The notes beneath the pieces are model-generated. The model was not told the DNA's origin. It made no database searches and was given only the letters and a program-made list of their open reading frames with translations. Of a stretch of DNA of 64,000 bases, positions 24,469-37,644 are shown one piece after another (the stretch's first letter is position 1; every line of letters starts with the position of its first letter). This DNA comes from Dipylidium caninum (taxonomy: Eukaryota; Platyhelminthes; Cestoda; Cyclophyllidea; Dipylidiidae). The position numbers and the translations under genes were made by a program. The stretch spans positions 210,644 through 274,643 of the forward strand of contig QEYB01001327.1 of the NCBI GenBank assembly GCA_017562135.1. Direction: 5' to 3'.

Positions 24469-27400
24469 CTATTCTGGCTTACGAAGACGAATAAGTTTTC
24501 CTTTAATAAAATGAGGCTGTGTAGTTAAAACCAAATTGACAGTATTGGAGTTCCTAAACACCACCCATGAGCCCGCGCCATTAACATGAGAATATTCGAC
24601 GGGACCATAGTTGACAAAATAATCACGCAAAGTTGTATAACTCGTGCCTTCAGCCAGTCCCTCGACAATAAGCTTACGGGCATTAACGTTAGCAGCAGTA
24701 GAAATGTTAGCGATAACACCGCTAAAGAACAAAAAAGGTTGCAGAAGGAAGCTTCCCCCACAAATGCCATTCATCCAAATAAAAACCTACTCTGGTCCAC
24801 TTTTTTCAGGTCTCTGAGTAATGAGTTTTAACCGCTGACCAGAGATATAATGTGGTTCAGCCTTCAAAGCTTGACAAAGCGCTTCAGATTTCTCAAAAAT
24901 TATACAACAACATTGACCCAGAATTTGACACAGCACCACGCCCCCATATTTGGAAAAGTAGGACTTCAGAGCATCTTCGTTAATTAACTTCCCAAAACCC
25001 TCCACGTAGAGTTTACGCTGAGAAACATCCTCAGAGAATTGACTGTTTTCAGAACCTCTAAAATACATAAAGTGGATGGTTTTGAAAACAATATCTGAGT
25101 TTACGTTGATATAGGACTTCACAAACCCTTCTCATCTAAGTATTTCTATTTGCCTTTAAAGGTATTCAGGCTTTTAAATACAGCGCGATACTCATCCTGA
25201 CCAAAACAACATAGATTACTAAGGTGGTGTCAACATACCTCCTGAATTCTAAATAAGTAGTATAATAACGACAGTTCACATGCTTAATTCTAATGACTAT
25301 TTCTAGCCAAGTTTTTTGAGGATTGCACAAAAAGTATTTTCCATTGTGCGTTTAAGTAAGAGGTTGCACCGAAGAAACGATGAGTGTAAGATTTCTACTT
25401 TTGTAAATTTAACAATCTGAAGTGAAATGTAAAATCGTTAACAGCACTATGCACCAGGAGAAGACAAGAGGTCTCAAATGCTAATTACCGTCATGAAAGT
25501 AAAAAAAAGCGATTTGATTTTTGACACTCATTCTGCCATATTGATGCAGGACCATAGTACCCAAAGCCCTTAATTCTGACAAATCGTAGGACTGCCGAAA
25601 GGTACAAACGGTCCGGAGGGATTTAATCAAAAATTCTACAAACAATTCGCACTAAAACCCATTAGAATGTCTAACTTGAGGCCTACAAGTTATCAGGAGG
25701 TCTTAGCGTTTCTAAATTCATATTAAAATTCCGGTGTCGATGCATCTTTCACAGTGAACATTTTCATAAAAATGAAGACATTTATAAGATATTGGATGTC
25801 CAGAGCAGTAACAGTTTTCAATATGTGTAAATAAAAGATAGACTTCATAAAAACCTAGTTATCAATAAACACGACTACTAGATTTAAACTAAATTGATTC
25901 CCATGAGGACGTAAAAATATGGGCAGTTTCTCCCAGTAGTGACAAAAAACAAAATTGTGTAATGAAGTGCAACCGGTATCCACTGCAGGCTAACAATGAG
26001 TTCAAGAAAAAATGTGGAGAACATAAAACTTCTACGCGAATTTAAGTAAATTAATGAGTGTACTAGATCAAAGAGAGTTTGGGTGTGTGTGTGTCAGAAG
26101 GAAAGGAAAGCCTATTTAAGGCTAGTCAGGTCGCCAAAGGTAACTTTTGCAAAAAATGGTCTTGAGGACATTATAATTTTATGATTACCAACAGGAGTGG
26201 AGGCGAATGATTTCGGTAGGAAATCAATGAGGACGGAGAAGTGATTTTCTCATGTCCAGAAGTTAAATATATGAACTAAGCTGAGTGTAAAATATGATAC
26301 AAAGGGCACTACAAACGTTCCTCACGTGTGTAAAGCATCACAGTAAAGAATTCCATTCCAAAGCAGTCATAGGGTATAACATTTAAGGAACGTGTTGTTA
26401 GCAAAAGAGGCGTCAAAGAAGGCGCAACTAAAGCTTGCACTTGAGCACACAAATAGCAAGCAGTCCTGTATAAATATGCGGGTTAATTGACTACCATACA
26501 ATAAAAGAAACACCTTAATCAGGGGAAATACCACTCCTAAGTTTCATTTCATAAAACAAATACATTAGTGGCAAAAAACTTACAGTGGTCCCGGTTTGTT
26601 GGCACACTTTGAAGCCTGCTTCTCCGGTTCAGAAGATAGCACCTCCACCAAATTCTCGTCAACACTCAACCAGTGGGCCATAATAGCCAATTTAGCCGTT
26701 TCAGGTCGCTCGAAAACCACAACGGCATAACTTCTGTTAAACATAATTTCAACATCTTCTACCGGACCTAACACCGATAGAGCAGTCTTCAACGACTTCT
26801 CCGTCGTTATTTTCGAAATCCCGACCACATACACCACCTTCCTCCGCTCTTCACCCGCATCTGGAGCCACTGGCGACTTTACATCCTTTCCACTTTGATT
26901 CCCCGAAGTATTTCGCCTGCAAAGTTATCAAACATCGTTGTAGATTAATTTGTCATTCACAAAACGAGTTCCAGAACATTGTTCAACTGCTTCTTCCACA
27001 TCAATGCTTCAGTCACATCGCGTACTTGCTTCCCCATTCTCCAACCACACTTCACGCATACCCAGTTATCGTATTCAAACATCCTCTTTGTTGATCCTTG
27101 AAGGATCACTTTGTTACGTCTAATAGACTTCAGTAAAGCCATGACTTCGCTTCATAACCACACATCCCACATCGCACACACTCACGTAACATTCAGTGAT
27201 TTTAACCGTCACATCCCTTCAGCTTATTCAGCTTTCACGTAACACTCACGTGCATCTTCCTACTTACGACCATGCAAAGCACCATTCTCACAATGCGACA
27301 AGTATATTGAGCTTGACAGTCACACGTGACGTGTAGTCTGTCCAGCGCTTTTAACGAGAACAAAGAATTTGAGTAAGATTTCAGTGAAACTGTATGAACT

Positions 27401-28754
27401 CACACTTGAACAGGATGCACCGATTTGCCCGGCACGAAAGGCAATAATTCTACTTTCTTCCCGTCCACATCGAACCAGTGCGTTGAGATTGCCAATTTCG
27501 CCGTCTCGGGTTGTTCAAACGTCACCACGGCCAAACCCCTGTTGGGGGGGACACCAACGTTCTTCACTGGGCCCAACTGTAATAGCGCTAACTTTAATGA
27601 CAGTGCCGTCGTTTTCTGCGACAGACCGCCCACAAAAATCCTCGCGTTATTTTCACTTAACGACGAAACAGGCCGTGGATGGATTGCATTTGATTGTGAT
27701 TGGGAACCTGTTCCTTTCACCTTAAAAGCGTTTGTAGGACCTTGGTTTTTCGCCATTGTTCGACTATAATGAAAACATGTACACCAAACCCTCTTCTACC
27801 TCTCGTCAGACTAAATTCGGTTTACTTACAATGCTCTATCTTCTTACGTGTTAAGGAAACACTGTCCAACGTACAATGCCACCAAATAATCTCTGACCCC
27901 ACCTAACAGAAAGTCGTCAATCCTAATTTTCATTCAGCATTCTGCGAGGTGACCTTAGTTGGCTTGGCGTAGACCATGGTCAATCTGTGCTACCGGATGG
28001 TGTAACAATTTTATTTGTGTGCTCTTCGTCAACTCGTTCACTGCTGAAAACGCAGCAAGCACAGCCTGCCAACCCACAGACATGCCAACTACCACATTTC
28101 ATTGCTCTGAATTCATTTAGTTTTGTTTGGGACAAGAGTTTAAATAAGCAGTTAGGGTAAACTAGTGTCCGTCACACTGTACGAAAGTTTTTTGTATTCA
28201 AGCATTGGGTATTGGAAAGGAAAAAAAACAATGGAAAACGCACTGTTTCTTAGGGACAAACGCCTTGACTGAAACTTTAGCGCCGCAAATATTTTGCACG
28301 GGTAAGGAAAGAGCCTTGAGAACGGATTCTTCATCCTTAAAGGTGACATAACCTATATGGCGATTTTGTGGGATAAAAGCGTTGGTAACAGGCCCATAAC
28401 GAGAGAAATACGCCTTCAGTAGTACGGCAGTGACCCCCGACGGAACACCAGCAACGAAAATCTGCTTGGACGCAGGGGCACTCTCATTCACTGATAATTC
28501 ATCAGAACTGCCTAAGGATAGGACGGACCTATAATGAGAAAAGTATGCCTTCAGCATGGTGGTACTGGTCATCTACCGAATATCACCCACAAAAATGAGC
28601 TTGCGACACAGGAGTACCGAAATGTGCAGTCCCATTCGTTTAAAATGCATCAGTACAGCCGAAGGATAGTGTACTCGCCCTTGAAATTGCACTCTTTTTA
28701 ACAAAATGTCACAGTATAGTTTACAAGTATCGCAAAATTTCTTCTCTTTCTCAT
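24469..28754 (-). CDS. Five-RRM RNA-binding gene, unit B2 (3' exons)
   Basis: Six consecutive open exons join in frame and end at a TAG at 24,469. The first, 28754-28577, is Cys-rich and ends in an RNP2-like IFVGDI. The RRM exons follow: RRM1 28528-28244 (IFVAGV, HIGYVTF), RRM2 27763-27404 (IFVGGL, LAVVTF), RRM3 26916-26584 (VYVVGI, YAVVVF), RRM4 25057-24791 (LYVEGF, CCCIIF) and RRM5 24721-24469 (LIVEGL, SWVVF). RRMs 1-4 each start and end in phase 2. Splice sites are standard (GTAGAT, GTGCGT, GTGAGT, GTAAGT, GTAGGT donors). The product should bind RNA. What lies at its N-terminus is open: either the RING exon at 30,038-30,332 or the RING/helical exons of unit A2 further upstream. A 71-base open stretch at 28,827-28,897 beginning with ATG could be a first exon, but its phase does not fit the next exon. 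The gene resembles no standard RRM protein that I can name. Confidence 0.8.
26957..27142 (-). other. 61-codon open frame between RRM2 and RRM3, unit B2
   Basis: An ATG-started frame with a Cys-x2-Cys pair (WVCVKCGW) followed by a helix-like segment. It lies within the intron between two RRM exons and has no convincing splice sites. The copies in B1 (1,705-1,909) and A (about 9.13-9.33 and 34.43-34.63 kb) are frameshifted or strongly changed. It may be the remains of an extra RRM-like exon; no function is assigned. Confidence 0.3.
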
Positions 28755-30037
28755 CTGGCAATGTTTAAAATTAATAAACTAGGATTTCACAACTTTTTGG
28801 AACTTATAAGATAATACCCATTGTACCTGCTCAGACTCCCGTCCTTTTCACATTGTTCTCCGCTTGTTGACGAGAGTTCTGAAGGCTCTTCGACCATCTA
28901 AATGGCAAGACCAAAGAGAGCCCTTTTCTCAAATGAGATCTCATTGTTAACTATAGATCGCTTGGCAGGTCACTGCAAGTTATAAGCTCATTTCTCATTT
29001 GCGATAGCTCATCTAAGTCCTGTGAATAATAAAAAAATAACCTATACCTTTTAGTGATGACTTAGGAATTACACTCGACGTCACTAGACAAAGTGTTTCA
29101 TTTACCAACAAACAGATTTTGTGAATTTGCACTCAGTATTCCTCAATGGTGTTCGTTAAACTATAAACGTAGTGAAGGGAAGAGTTGAATACCTCCATAC
29201 AACTAAGATAAGCATTTTTGGACATCGAAGCACAGACATCTTGGGGCTCCAGAATAGTCTGCACAAGTAACGCCTTCTGGGTAGAGGTTTGCGACAGCTT
29301 ACTCCTTTCTCAGTACTGATTTGTTTCGTGTGATAGGCGATTTAAAGAAAAAAAGAGGCGTGGGCCAGATTCCTCTGGTTATTTTCAATGATACTCCATT
29401 GCGGTTAAGAAGTTTCAATTCAACATGAAGTATGAAGTGTGCAAATAAGTTTCAATTACGCTTCAGAATCCTTTTATTCATGATTCAACAACTCTATTGG
29501 GATGTTTGACTTCCATGCAGGAAAGACGCAGTCCGACCGACAAGCGAATCGGATCCTAGTCCCCATTTAGTAGCATCATAAGAGGCCCAAGACTGCCAAA
29601 GTAAAGTCTAGCTACATGTGGGATGGTGGGGCCTTGAATGATTATTTGTTATCACTTCCTTAAACTATCTGAAACTGCTCCAAGGTTTGTTTCTCCATCA
29701 AAATAAGGAACCACTTCACAGATTCTATTATGATATAAAGCAATCTTTTTTTCCTCGCCTAGTTTATCTCAGTAATCTATAGGCCCAAACTGGCCATAAG
29801 ATCAAAGCGTTCTTGACTCCACTGTTTAGGGACTTCTGACGAAACTATAAATAATCACACAAATAACTTCTCAAATCCTAGTTGATAAACAGAGGCAGAA
29901 TTCAATTCGCTAAGGTTCATGCGATTGTTTCGAAAAACTGAGTGTAACTAGTGCGAAAGGCCCTTGGTTTTAGCAGATTGAGAAAGGCGGTGGAATAAAA
30001 GTAGTGTGAGGGAGAGGTAATTGATTAATGAGCTTAC

Positions 30038-30332
30038 CTTAGACGAATGTAACTTCCAGCATTTCAGACAGACGGGTTCCTCGCAATGAAGACAATCGCG
30101 TAAACTGGGAGCGGGGATTTGACAAAGGGGGCAGACAGATATAAGGCTTCGACGTTCCTCCACAAGATGTTTATTAACCTGTGCCTCAAGCGCCGGGTTT
30201 GGTTCTGCTTGGGTCAGAGGATAGAGAGTATCGCAGTCAAAACACCGCACTTCTCTTTGATCGGGACGCGTTACGAGGCAGGGCTCCAAACAGAAAGAGT
30301 GCTCGCAAGGCAGGGTGTGTGGAGAAAGTAGG
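30038..30332 (-). CDS. RING + B-box-like exon of unit B2
   Basis: An open 295-base exon, the near-identical partner of 4,776-5,070. It has the RING second half (LPCEHSFCLEPC, CFDC) and a B-box-like set (CPLC, CLHC, CLKC, His). The role expected from the family is E3 ubiquitin ligase activity with zinc binding. It ends in phase 0, while the RRM exons downstream require phase 2, so at least one linking exon is needed. In units A and C this link is made by helical exons, and none was recognised between 28.9 and 30.0 kb. An in-frame reading from an acceptor near 29,825 gives only 14 residues and then a stop. The unit may encode a short RING/B-box protein, or the RING exon may be spliced to exons that I missed. 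Confidence 0.75.
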
Positions 30333-33300
30333 CTACAAAATTAGTTTATGCGAATGAATCAAACGTTTCGCTGCAGCTACGCAAATGTGAACTGATCCAC
30401 AAAACCTTTGATGATGAGACAGTTTACGGGATTGAATCGATGTCTTGGCTGTGAAAAAAAAGAGCCTCTGATCTAGATAATCGCATAAAACGCGAGTTCT
30501 CTGGTACCTGCTTTTATGGAAACTCGAAGTCAACTGCAGGAAATTAAATGGTAATTTGGTTGATACAGTTAATGTCATCATTTACACTTTAATTTGCGGT
30601 ATCCAATGCTCCTTCAGTAGTTTCGACAGAACCTCTTACCGGAAGCCTACTTCTCACGTAAAAGATATGCACTGAGACAGGACAACAAATACGGAAACTT
30701 AGCCTAATGATACCAGTTTGATATTAATATACCCAAGCGCAGTTATTATTAGACTCATATCCCAAAAAAGTCAGTATATCTCAGACAGAGCATATAATAC
30801 TTGGGATATCTTCAACTACACCGATATAACCAGGTAACTTAGGTATGAGAGAATGATAAAAATGCTTCCCATACCTCCCGGCAACTCAAGACGGTAACGG
30901 ATGCCGCACTAAACTGAAGTGAAAGGCGCCTATGTAGGCAATGTTTAGGAATAAGTAAGACATCAAACAGAATTTAGTATAGGCAGTAGGACAGCATTTA
31001 AGATTTTACTAAATAATGGCTTCATTCAGCTAGGACAGTTGATGAACATCCTACAGTGCGAGAAAATTGACTTTCCGCTTAGTTTTTAGATTAACTACAG
31101 TGAAACAGTTCTGAGCCACGGAATGAGCCCGGTAGAAGACAAAACAAGAGTTCAAAGAACAGTAACAGTGAATTTGTGCATGTCTTGGGATTAAACACAG
31201 TAAGGAAATTAAGGAAAAGTGAAATTGAACTTGCAATGTTGAATGTTAGATCACAATCAAGGCGTGAACAACGCCGATCTACGGTGACTGCTAAACGTAT
31301 TGTATGAACAGGCATCTTCTAATATTGACTGAAAATACACAAATATCTCCAGAAGCTGAATTACGGTAAAATAAGTAATTATGGACACGCCCAGTTATGA
31401 AGTTTAATCTGCTAAAAGAAAGTAAGACTTGCGGTACATCTTTCGAATCTCAGGTACCTGACTTGGGGTTCCACGTTGATTTTGCCTCACTATCAGAAAA
31501 GGTTCAGCAAAAGCTTATCAGAGGAATATAAAGTTCAATTGATGCTATAATAAGTGTTGATATGCTCAAAGGCTTCTTGGGGATATTATTACATCCGCCT
31601 GTAAAAGAAAAATTTAATAAAGTCCCTCGTGGCGACCGTTGGGGGAAAGTGGGTTAGGGCACTCGAAGTAAATTCTAGATCAAGCCTCCTGGGGATAAGG
31701 GCAGAAAATCCACACTAAAAGTTCATTCCCTTGACAAAAACGAAAACCGGCGGTTTAAGTGAGGCCAAAACCTCACACAATTCACCGAGTGAATAAAGTT
31801 CCAGATAATAAATATATTTGTCACAAGTCGCAGTCTCCCCACTTGATGTTTACTGAATTGTCTTCTAAGGAAAATCCGTAATATCGGTGCAGGAGGCTCG
31901 CTAACACACGCGGTAAAAGTTGTAAAAAGCGGTGAACAATACTTATTCCCACTAAACTACTTTCATGCTATTTCATACAACGAAAACGAAACAGTAACTT
32001 TAGATAGCAATCCCCTCATCTACTTCTGAGCTCGAGCAAGGCTTCAGTCAAAATTGGATTAAACACCGGGCGAACTCGAATCATATCAACGTATTATGGG
32101 GCAACAGAAAAATTGGTTTACTTCAATGAAGTCAAAAAACGTAATCGCCAAAAAATTCCCTTGCCTTCAATAATGCATTCCGATCAGTCAAAGTACAAAG
32201 TTACTGGCAACACAGTTACGCGAATTTCCTACTGGAAAAATTTGATAACATTGTTACCGCCCCATAATTTGACAAGTGGATGGGAATCCATCTCAAAGCG
32301 GTAGAGCTTAGTCTCCTAGTAGACGACTAATCCTGTGAAAAGGGTATATGACTATTGTGTGTAAATTTAGTGTAGTCAACGCATGTGTCACCATCACTAT
32401 CATGAAAAGAGAACTACTGAACCCAGTGATGAAAGTTCGAAGCTTTTGTGCTCTATGAAACAATATGACACTCAACATGGTTCTACGTACAAATACCCTA
32501 TAAGGGTTCACCTCAGAATGAAGATATCTTGCACAGGAAACCCAAATTAACTACCCATAAAGAACAAAAATTAATAAGGAAATAGTAACTAAAATACTAT
32601 TAGGTTTAATGTACAATAAAAATGAACCAATCCTCGCCTCAACTGAATATCCACGTCATAGTGTAGCCGCCAAACTCGTGCCAGTTATTTCCCGATGCTT
32701 TAGGGAAGGATACTTACTATTTCCCACATACGCCACATAACAGACCACCCGATTGCCCCGCCTCGAGAGGTTGCATGCAGAGACTCCGACTACGCGAAGT
32801 TAAGGCTACAAACAAGACCTCGAATGCCTCATTGGTTCCCCCAACTTGCGATTTTATTGGTTAAAGGACAAACAAACCAAAATAATTGGTTGGCTACAGC
32901 ACGCGCAGATGATTAAATGTCACTGTGGCTTAAGACAATCAATGCTTCAGTACGCAAGCACTGACAACGAGGACGTGCGATCAATCGTTCAGCCGACACA
33001 GAAAACACAATGAGAAATGTTTATTTAATGACATTTCCTACTTCTGTTCGATCTAATCTGTGTGAAACACAACTAAAAGCCCTGGAATAATTCCGCTCAT
33101 TGTATTGTGGGGCGAGAGGAAGACGATCAAAGATGCAGTTGTGCCGGTGGTAGAATCGAATCAAGACAGAAGTCTGGTTTTGGACACCCAAATTGAACAA
33201 GCAAACAGATGCTAATGGTAGCCATATTGATCAGAAAACAGTTTTTTGATGCGTTTACATCCAAAACGCTTGTGTCGTGGATCTACACACACAGCAACCG

Positions 33301-34047
33301 AAATCATCCCTGCTTCAATCGTGAGAATGGGTGGCTGCCGACAACGGAAAAAATCACGTTTAACGTTTAAGGCAAGTATCTACAATTAATTTTCCAGTTC
33401 ATTTAGATGAATTTCAAAATTAATAATAGGCAAACTTTAATATCCCCGAGATTCCATACCGAGAAAGGTGTCGGACAGGCTGTAGGAAAATGAAAAACAG
33501 TAGCTTTATACCGTAACTACAATTGCTTTTATAAAAAGGCAACTACAGAACCGCGAGAGATTAGCCGGTTTTTAATGAGGTAATGAATGTAATCACGTAT
33601 TATTTGAACGAAGAAAGAGGGGAACATAACTTCTTGACCGGCGTCCTTGCGGTTCTACTTTGATCAGTTTTCCCTGAAAAGCGGCAAAAAATAACTAGGC
33701 TTCAAGAAACTTAATGAAAGCCTTCATTAGACGGTAGAGGACGGTTTAGTTAACTCGCATACATACTGTAAGCAAGCGTGACGACAAACACTCAGTTAAC
33801 CAAAGGCGAAGTTTGATTTCTACGTGCTACATTCATTGAAGCATAATGAGATTAATGCGTTCGTGCAAGAACCATTTAGCTTGTTATGCAGCAAATCTTT
33901 AAGCATTGACAGTTAAGTCAAGCTCTGAGAGCTCAGAACTGGTAAATATAGGTAAGTAAGCCTCAAAACTAACGGCTGCTACTCCTACAGACAAAATGGA
34001 TTGGAGAAACATTAATGCACGAAATCAACATTGAAGCAAATGTAGAA
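30333..34047. other. Duplicated non-coding DNA between units A2 and B2
   Basis: Counterpart of 5,071-8,750. Short open frames (for example plus 32,113 and minus 31,051) have no motif or splice support. The first RING exon of unit B2 is expected in the left part but was not identified. Blocks 31.84-32.30 and 33.32-34.0 kb are close to identical to copy 1. Confidence 0.6.
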
Positions 34048-34370
34048 TTACTGTATAAATCCATTTAAAGCCAAATTCGCGTAGGACTCCCAAGTCTGCC
34101 ATGCCAGTTCAGAGGATTGTACCTCCACCATATTCTTATTACCAATCAACCAGTGGACGGAAATAGCCAATTTAGCCACCACAACGACATAACTTCTATC
34201 GCGCAAAAATCCTGCCTCTTCCGCCCAATTCAACAGTGAAGGAAGTCTTCAAAGACCTCTTCGTCGTCCTTTTCAAAATAACAACTAAATAAGCACATTA
34301 ATCTCCACTCATATCCGGAACCAATGACGACTGAGATGATAGCGACCGACTTTCGCAACACGGCGTCTTC
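34048..34370 (-). pseudogene. Decayed RRM3 exon of unit A2
   Basis: Same relic as at 8,751-9,070, with the RNP1 and helix 2 parts fused by a deletion and the RNP2 part out of frame. It differs from copy 1 by one codon (SYVVVV against SYVVV). It shows that unit A once had an RRM3 exon like unit B. Confidence 0.7.
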
Positions 34371-34806
34371 ACCTTCGCGCCATTTTGAGACGTCAAAGTC
34401 TCTCATCCACAAATACGTCAAACATCGTTCCAGCGCAATTCCTATGCACAACATGAATGCCTACTTGTCTTCCTACTCTCCTACCATCAGGGTATCGGCG
34501 TTAAATGCCACCACATACATATCTACCCGCATTCAGGATAGACTTAAAGCACAGTACACCACGGTGGTGATGCACACTCCCAATTGTCTGATCAAAGCCT
34601 TCTCTTTGCCGGCCGATAAAATCACCTTGTAAACCCCACCACACACTCCACATCACAATCATCCACTCAACATTCATTCATTTTCCTCGCCACATCCCCT
34701 GCAGCTTATCCGGCTTGCACGTCACATTGAAGTGCATCTGCCCACTCACGACTGTTCAGAGCACCATTCGCATAATGCATTTTAATGAAGCTCGAATAAA
34801 ACACAC

Positions 34807-35170
34807 TTTTGAACAGGATGCGTCCATTTCTCCGGCACGAAATGGGGATAGTTCTACTCTCTTCCCGTCCACATCGCACCAGTGTGTTGAGATTGCCAAT
34901 TTCGCCGTCCTCGAGTTGTTCAAAACGTCACCACGGCAAAACCCCTGTTGGGAGGGCATTAACTTTCTTCACCGGACCCAACTGTGATAGCGCTGATATT
35001 AAAGATTGTGTCGTCGATTTATACGATAGACCGCCCACAAAAAACCTTCGTGTCATTTTCCCTCAACGGCGAAGCAACTCGTGGCTGGGATGCAATTGGT
35101 TGAAATTGTGACCTCGTTCTCTTCACCTTGGAAGAGTTTGTAGTACCTTGGCTTTTCCGATATTCTTCGA
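34807..35170 (-). pseudogene. RRM2 exon of unit A2, several frameshifts
   Basis: Counterpart of the intact exon 9,506-9,865. The leader is readable up to the start of RNP2, where an extra base in an A run breaks the frame. Further single-base insertions follow near 34,910 and 34,922. Acceptor and donor positions are still visible. Flanking introns are nearly identical to copy 1, so damage is concentrated in the exon. Confidence 0.8.
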
Positions 35171-36054
35171 CTATATTGAAAGCATGTAGACCAAACCCTC
35201 TTCTACCTCTCATCAGGTTAACTTAAGGTAAGTTATGCAACACCAGCTTCTTACGTTAAGTTACCAGCATATTTCTCTGAAGAAATTAGCTGTCAACTAT
35301 TCCCTGACCCCACATCTAGAGGTCGTATTTGTAAGACAATAAACCATTAACTCTAATTGTTATTCAACTTTCTCTGAGTTGACCCTAGGTTGGCTCGTCC
35401 TAGACCGTGGTCAATCTCTGCTGTCGGCTGTGATAATTTTACTCGTGTGCTATTCGTCAATTCGTCCTCTGCTGAAAATGCGGCAAGCACAACCTGCCAG
35501 ACCACAAATATTCCAAGTGCCACAGTACTTTTTTAGCACAAATGCATTGAAACAAGCACTAATTATAAATTGGTCTAACTGCGAAAATTGTATATTAACC
35601 ATCTGGTCTCAGGTACATTTATTATAATGTGATTAAGTTAACGTCTAACGTCAATTACAGCCGGGACTGTGCTATCCACACCACACACCACACCTGTAAT
35701 TTGAATAATTGTGAATCAAGTAATTTAATTTTATAGAAGCAAATAATGAAGAAAGTAACATGAAAGAGGCTACTTTTACGAAAGTAAGGGCTATAGGTTG
35801 ACGGCAACCCATACAATGATTAGTGCGTCTAGCCCTTTGGAGCGCAAATAAGCCATATCTTCCTGTGGTTTGTCATGACGATATAGTTACTGGAATGTTT
35901 TCATCATGTATCTTCATCTATTTTAAACCCGAATATTCTCATAAACTACACATTCCAGTGGCTCGTAAAATAATCTTGCAAGGGAGCGACTTACCAATTC
36001 CTGTTGGACTTCGATAACCAAATGTGCAACATTCAACACCCCTTCCCCACTCAC

Positions 36055-37644
36055 CTTCGATTTTTCTCGTTAGACGGCGTCACATGAGAAGGTTGGACCA
36101 GTGTGTCAACAATAAGAAGACGGATTTCATTCAAGTGGAGAATAATCTAAGGAAAAAGGTACGTAAATTTCATCATGTTCAAATTTCCTCCTCAACTTAC
36201 CTTATCCTTGTCATATACAGTAAATTTTGTAATCGGTGGGGACTGTAAATTCTGAATCGTCTCTCTCAAGGACTCAGCGTCCAGCCAGAATTTTTGCAAC
36301 TGCGTTCTTCTTTTGATTAATGATAACAAATCCTGTTGAAGAAAAATATAGACAATAAGCTTACTTTGAGGTATACATCGGAGTCAATATTCGCCTTTAA
36401 TAAATCGGCCGAGAGTTTTTCTACAGTGACCTTGATCTTGTTGAGATTTTCGATTCCAACTTCATAGGTATTTTCCACGGTTAAAGTAGCACTTTGTAGA
36501 GCCTCATTCGCGGCTTTCTTTAACTCCTGAATTGCTTTACCTATGGCATCCACGATCTCCATCTTTGCCACCCTTTCGCTATCTTCAAGCGATAATTCCG
36601 AGTTTCCAGACTTTTGTTTATGCGTTTTCAAAGCAGCCATTTCTCGAGACAGCTCTCCTAGCTTGGTCTTCACCGTCAGGCTAAACTGATTACATAGATA
36701 AAAATAAAACCAGTTTGTACGTGACCCCCGTAACTCGCGTATTTCAATTCAAATCGACACAAGATTGATCGAGACTAAAAGAAAGTGGACAAGTGCAAGA
36801 TGGGCTCACATGGGCCTGTCAAAGACTAGTCTGGTTCTTTCCTTATCTCATCAAATACTTCTGTGGTAGATTTTACAGTAACGGATACATGACTTAATAA
36901 CAGAAAGCTCCAGCATGCTACAGCACTGTATCGACATGCAGGGATAAGGGGATATTTCGGGCCAAATCTACCCTTTACAAATACTGCAGTTTTTTCATTC
37001 ATTCATGATTCAAACAAAATTTACTCGACTACAATGGATTGCTCGCAGTTGAGACACAATATTGTCAAATAGTGGCGTTAAAACGAACGGTATTCGACCC
37101 CTAATACTAGGTCAAATAATTCAGTTGAATTGCTCAAGAAAATGGGGACTACTACACAAATAACAGCAAAATTTGAAATAAATACGTAATAACCTGTCCA
37201 ATGGCAGGTTCCAATCAGCCCAACAGTCCAATAAAGCAAGTCACAACTCGATGAAAATAATCAACGCTTACGTCATTGAAGTGAACACTGTGACAGTCTT
37301 CGCAGATGTTTCTATAGCAATGATGGCAAAAACGCAAAACATCAGTTTCAACTAATTTCTGACATTCGCTACACCGTGCGGAAGATGCAGCAATGTTAGA
37401 AACCTCTTGAGCCTCTGCAAACTTAGCATCGGTTTCAGTCTCATTATTTGCTTCCTTTTCAAACAGTGCCTGTGTGTTAAGTAGACAGAGTTCCGCTCCT
37501 ACGGAATAATCGGGACTCAAATCTGCTGCATCAAAGACCTTTAGGCACCTGGCGCATTGTGTTTTGGTAGATTTCGAAGATGGCAGAAGGCAAGGACGCA
37601 AGCAGAACGTGTGCCCACATGGGAGCTTATAGGGATTTTTTATT
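36055..37644 (-). CDS. RING/B-box/coiled-coil gene, unit A2 (TRIM-like)
   Basis: Four exons join in one frame: 37644-37272, 36685-36365, 36332-36201 and 36146-36055, with donors GTAAGC, GTAAGC, GTAAGT and GTGAGT. The first encodes the second half of a RING finger (LPCGHTFCLRPC, CARC), a linker and a B-box-like cluster (CSEC, CHHC, CEDC, His). The next three encode about 180 residues of Lys/Glu/Leu-rich helix and a Pro/Ser end. This order is that of TRIM-type E3 ubiquitin ligases, in which the helix makes dimers. The last exon ends in phase 2, which fits the RRM2 exon of the same unit (here broken) and equally the RRM exons of unit B2 further downstream. About 306 codons are seen. The first exon with the start codon and the first RING Cys pair is missing from my reading. 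Confidence 0.8.
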
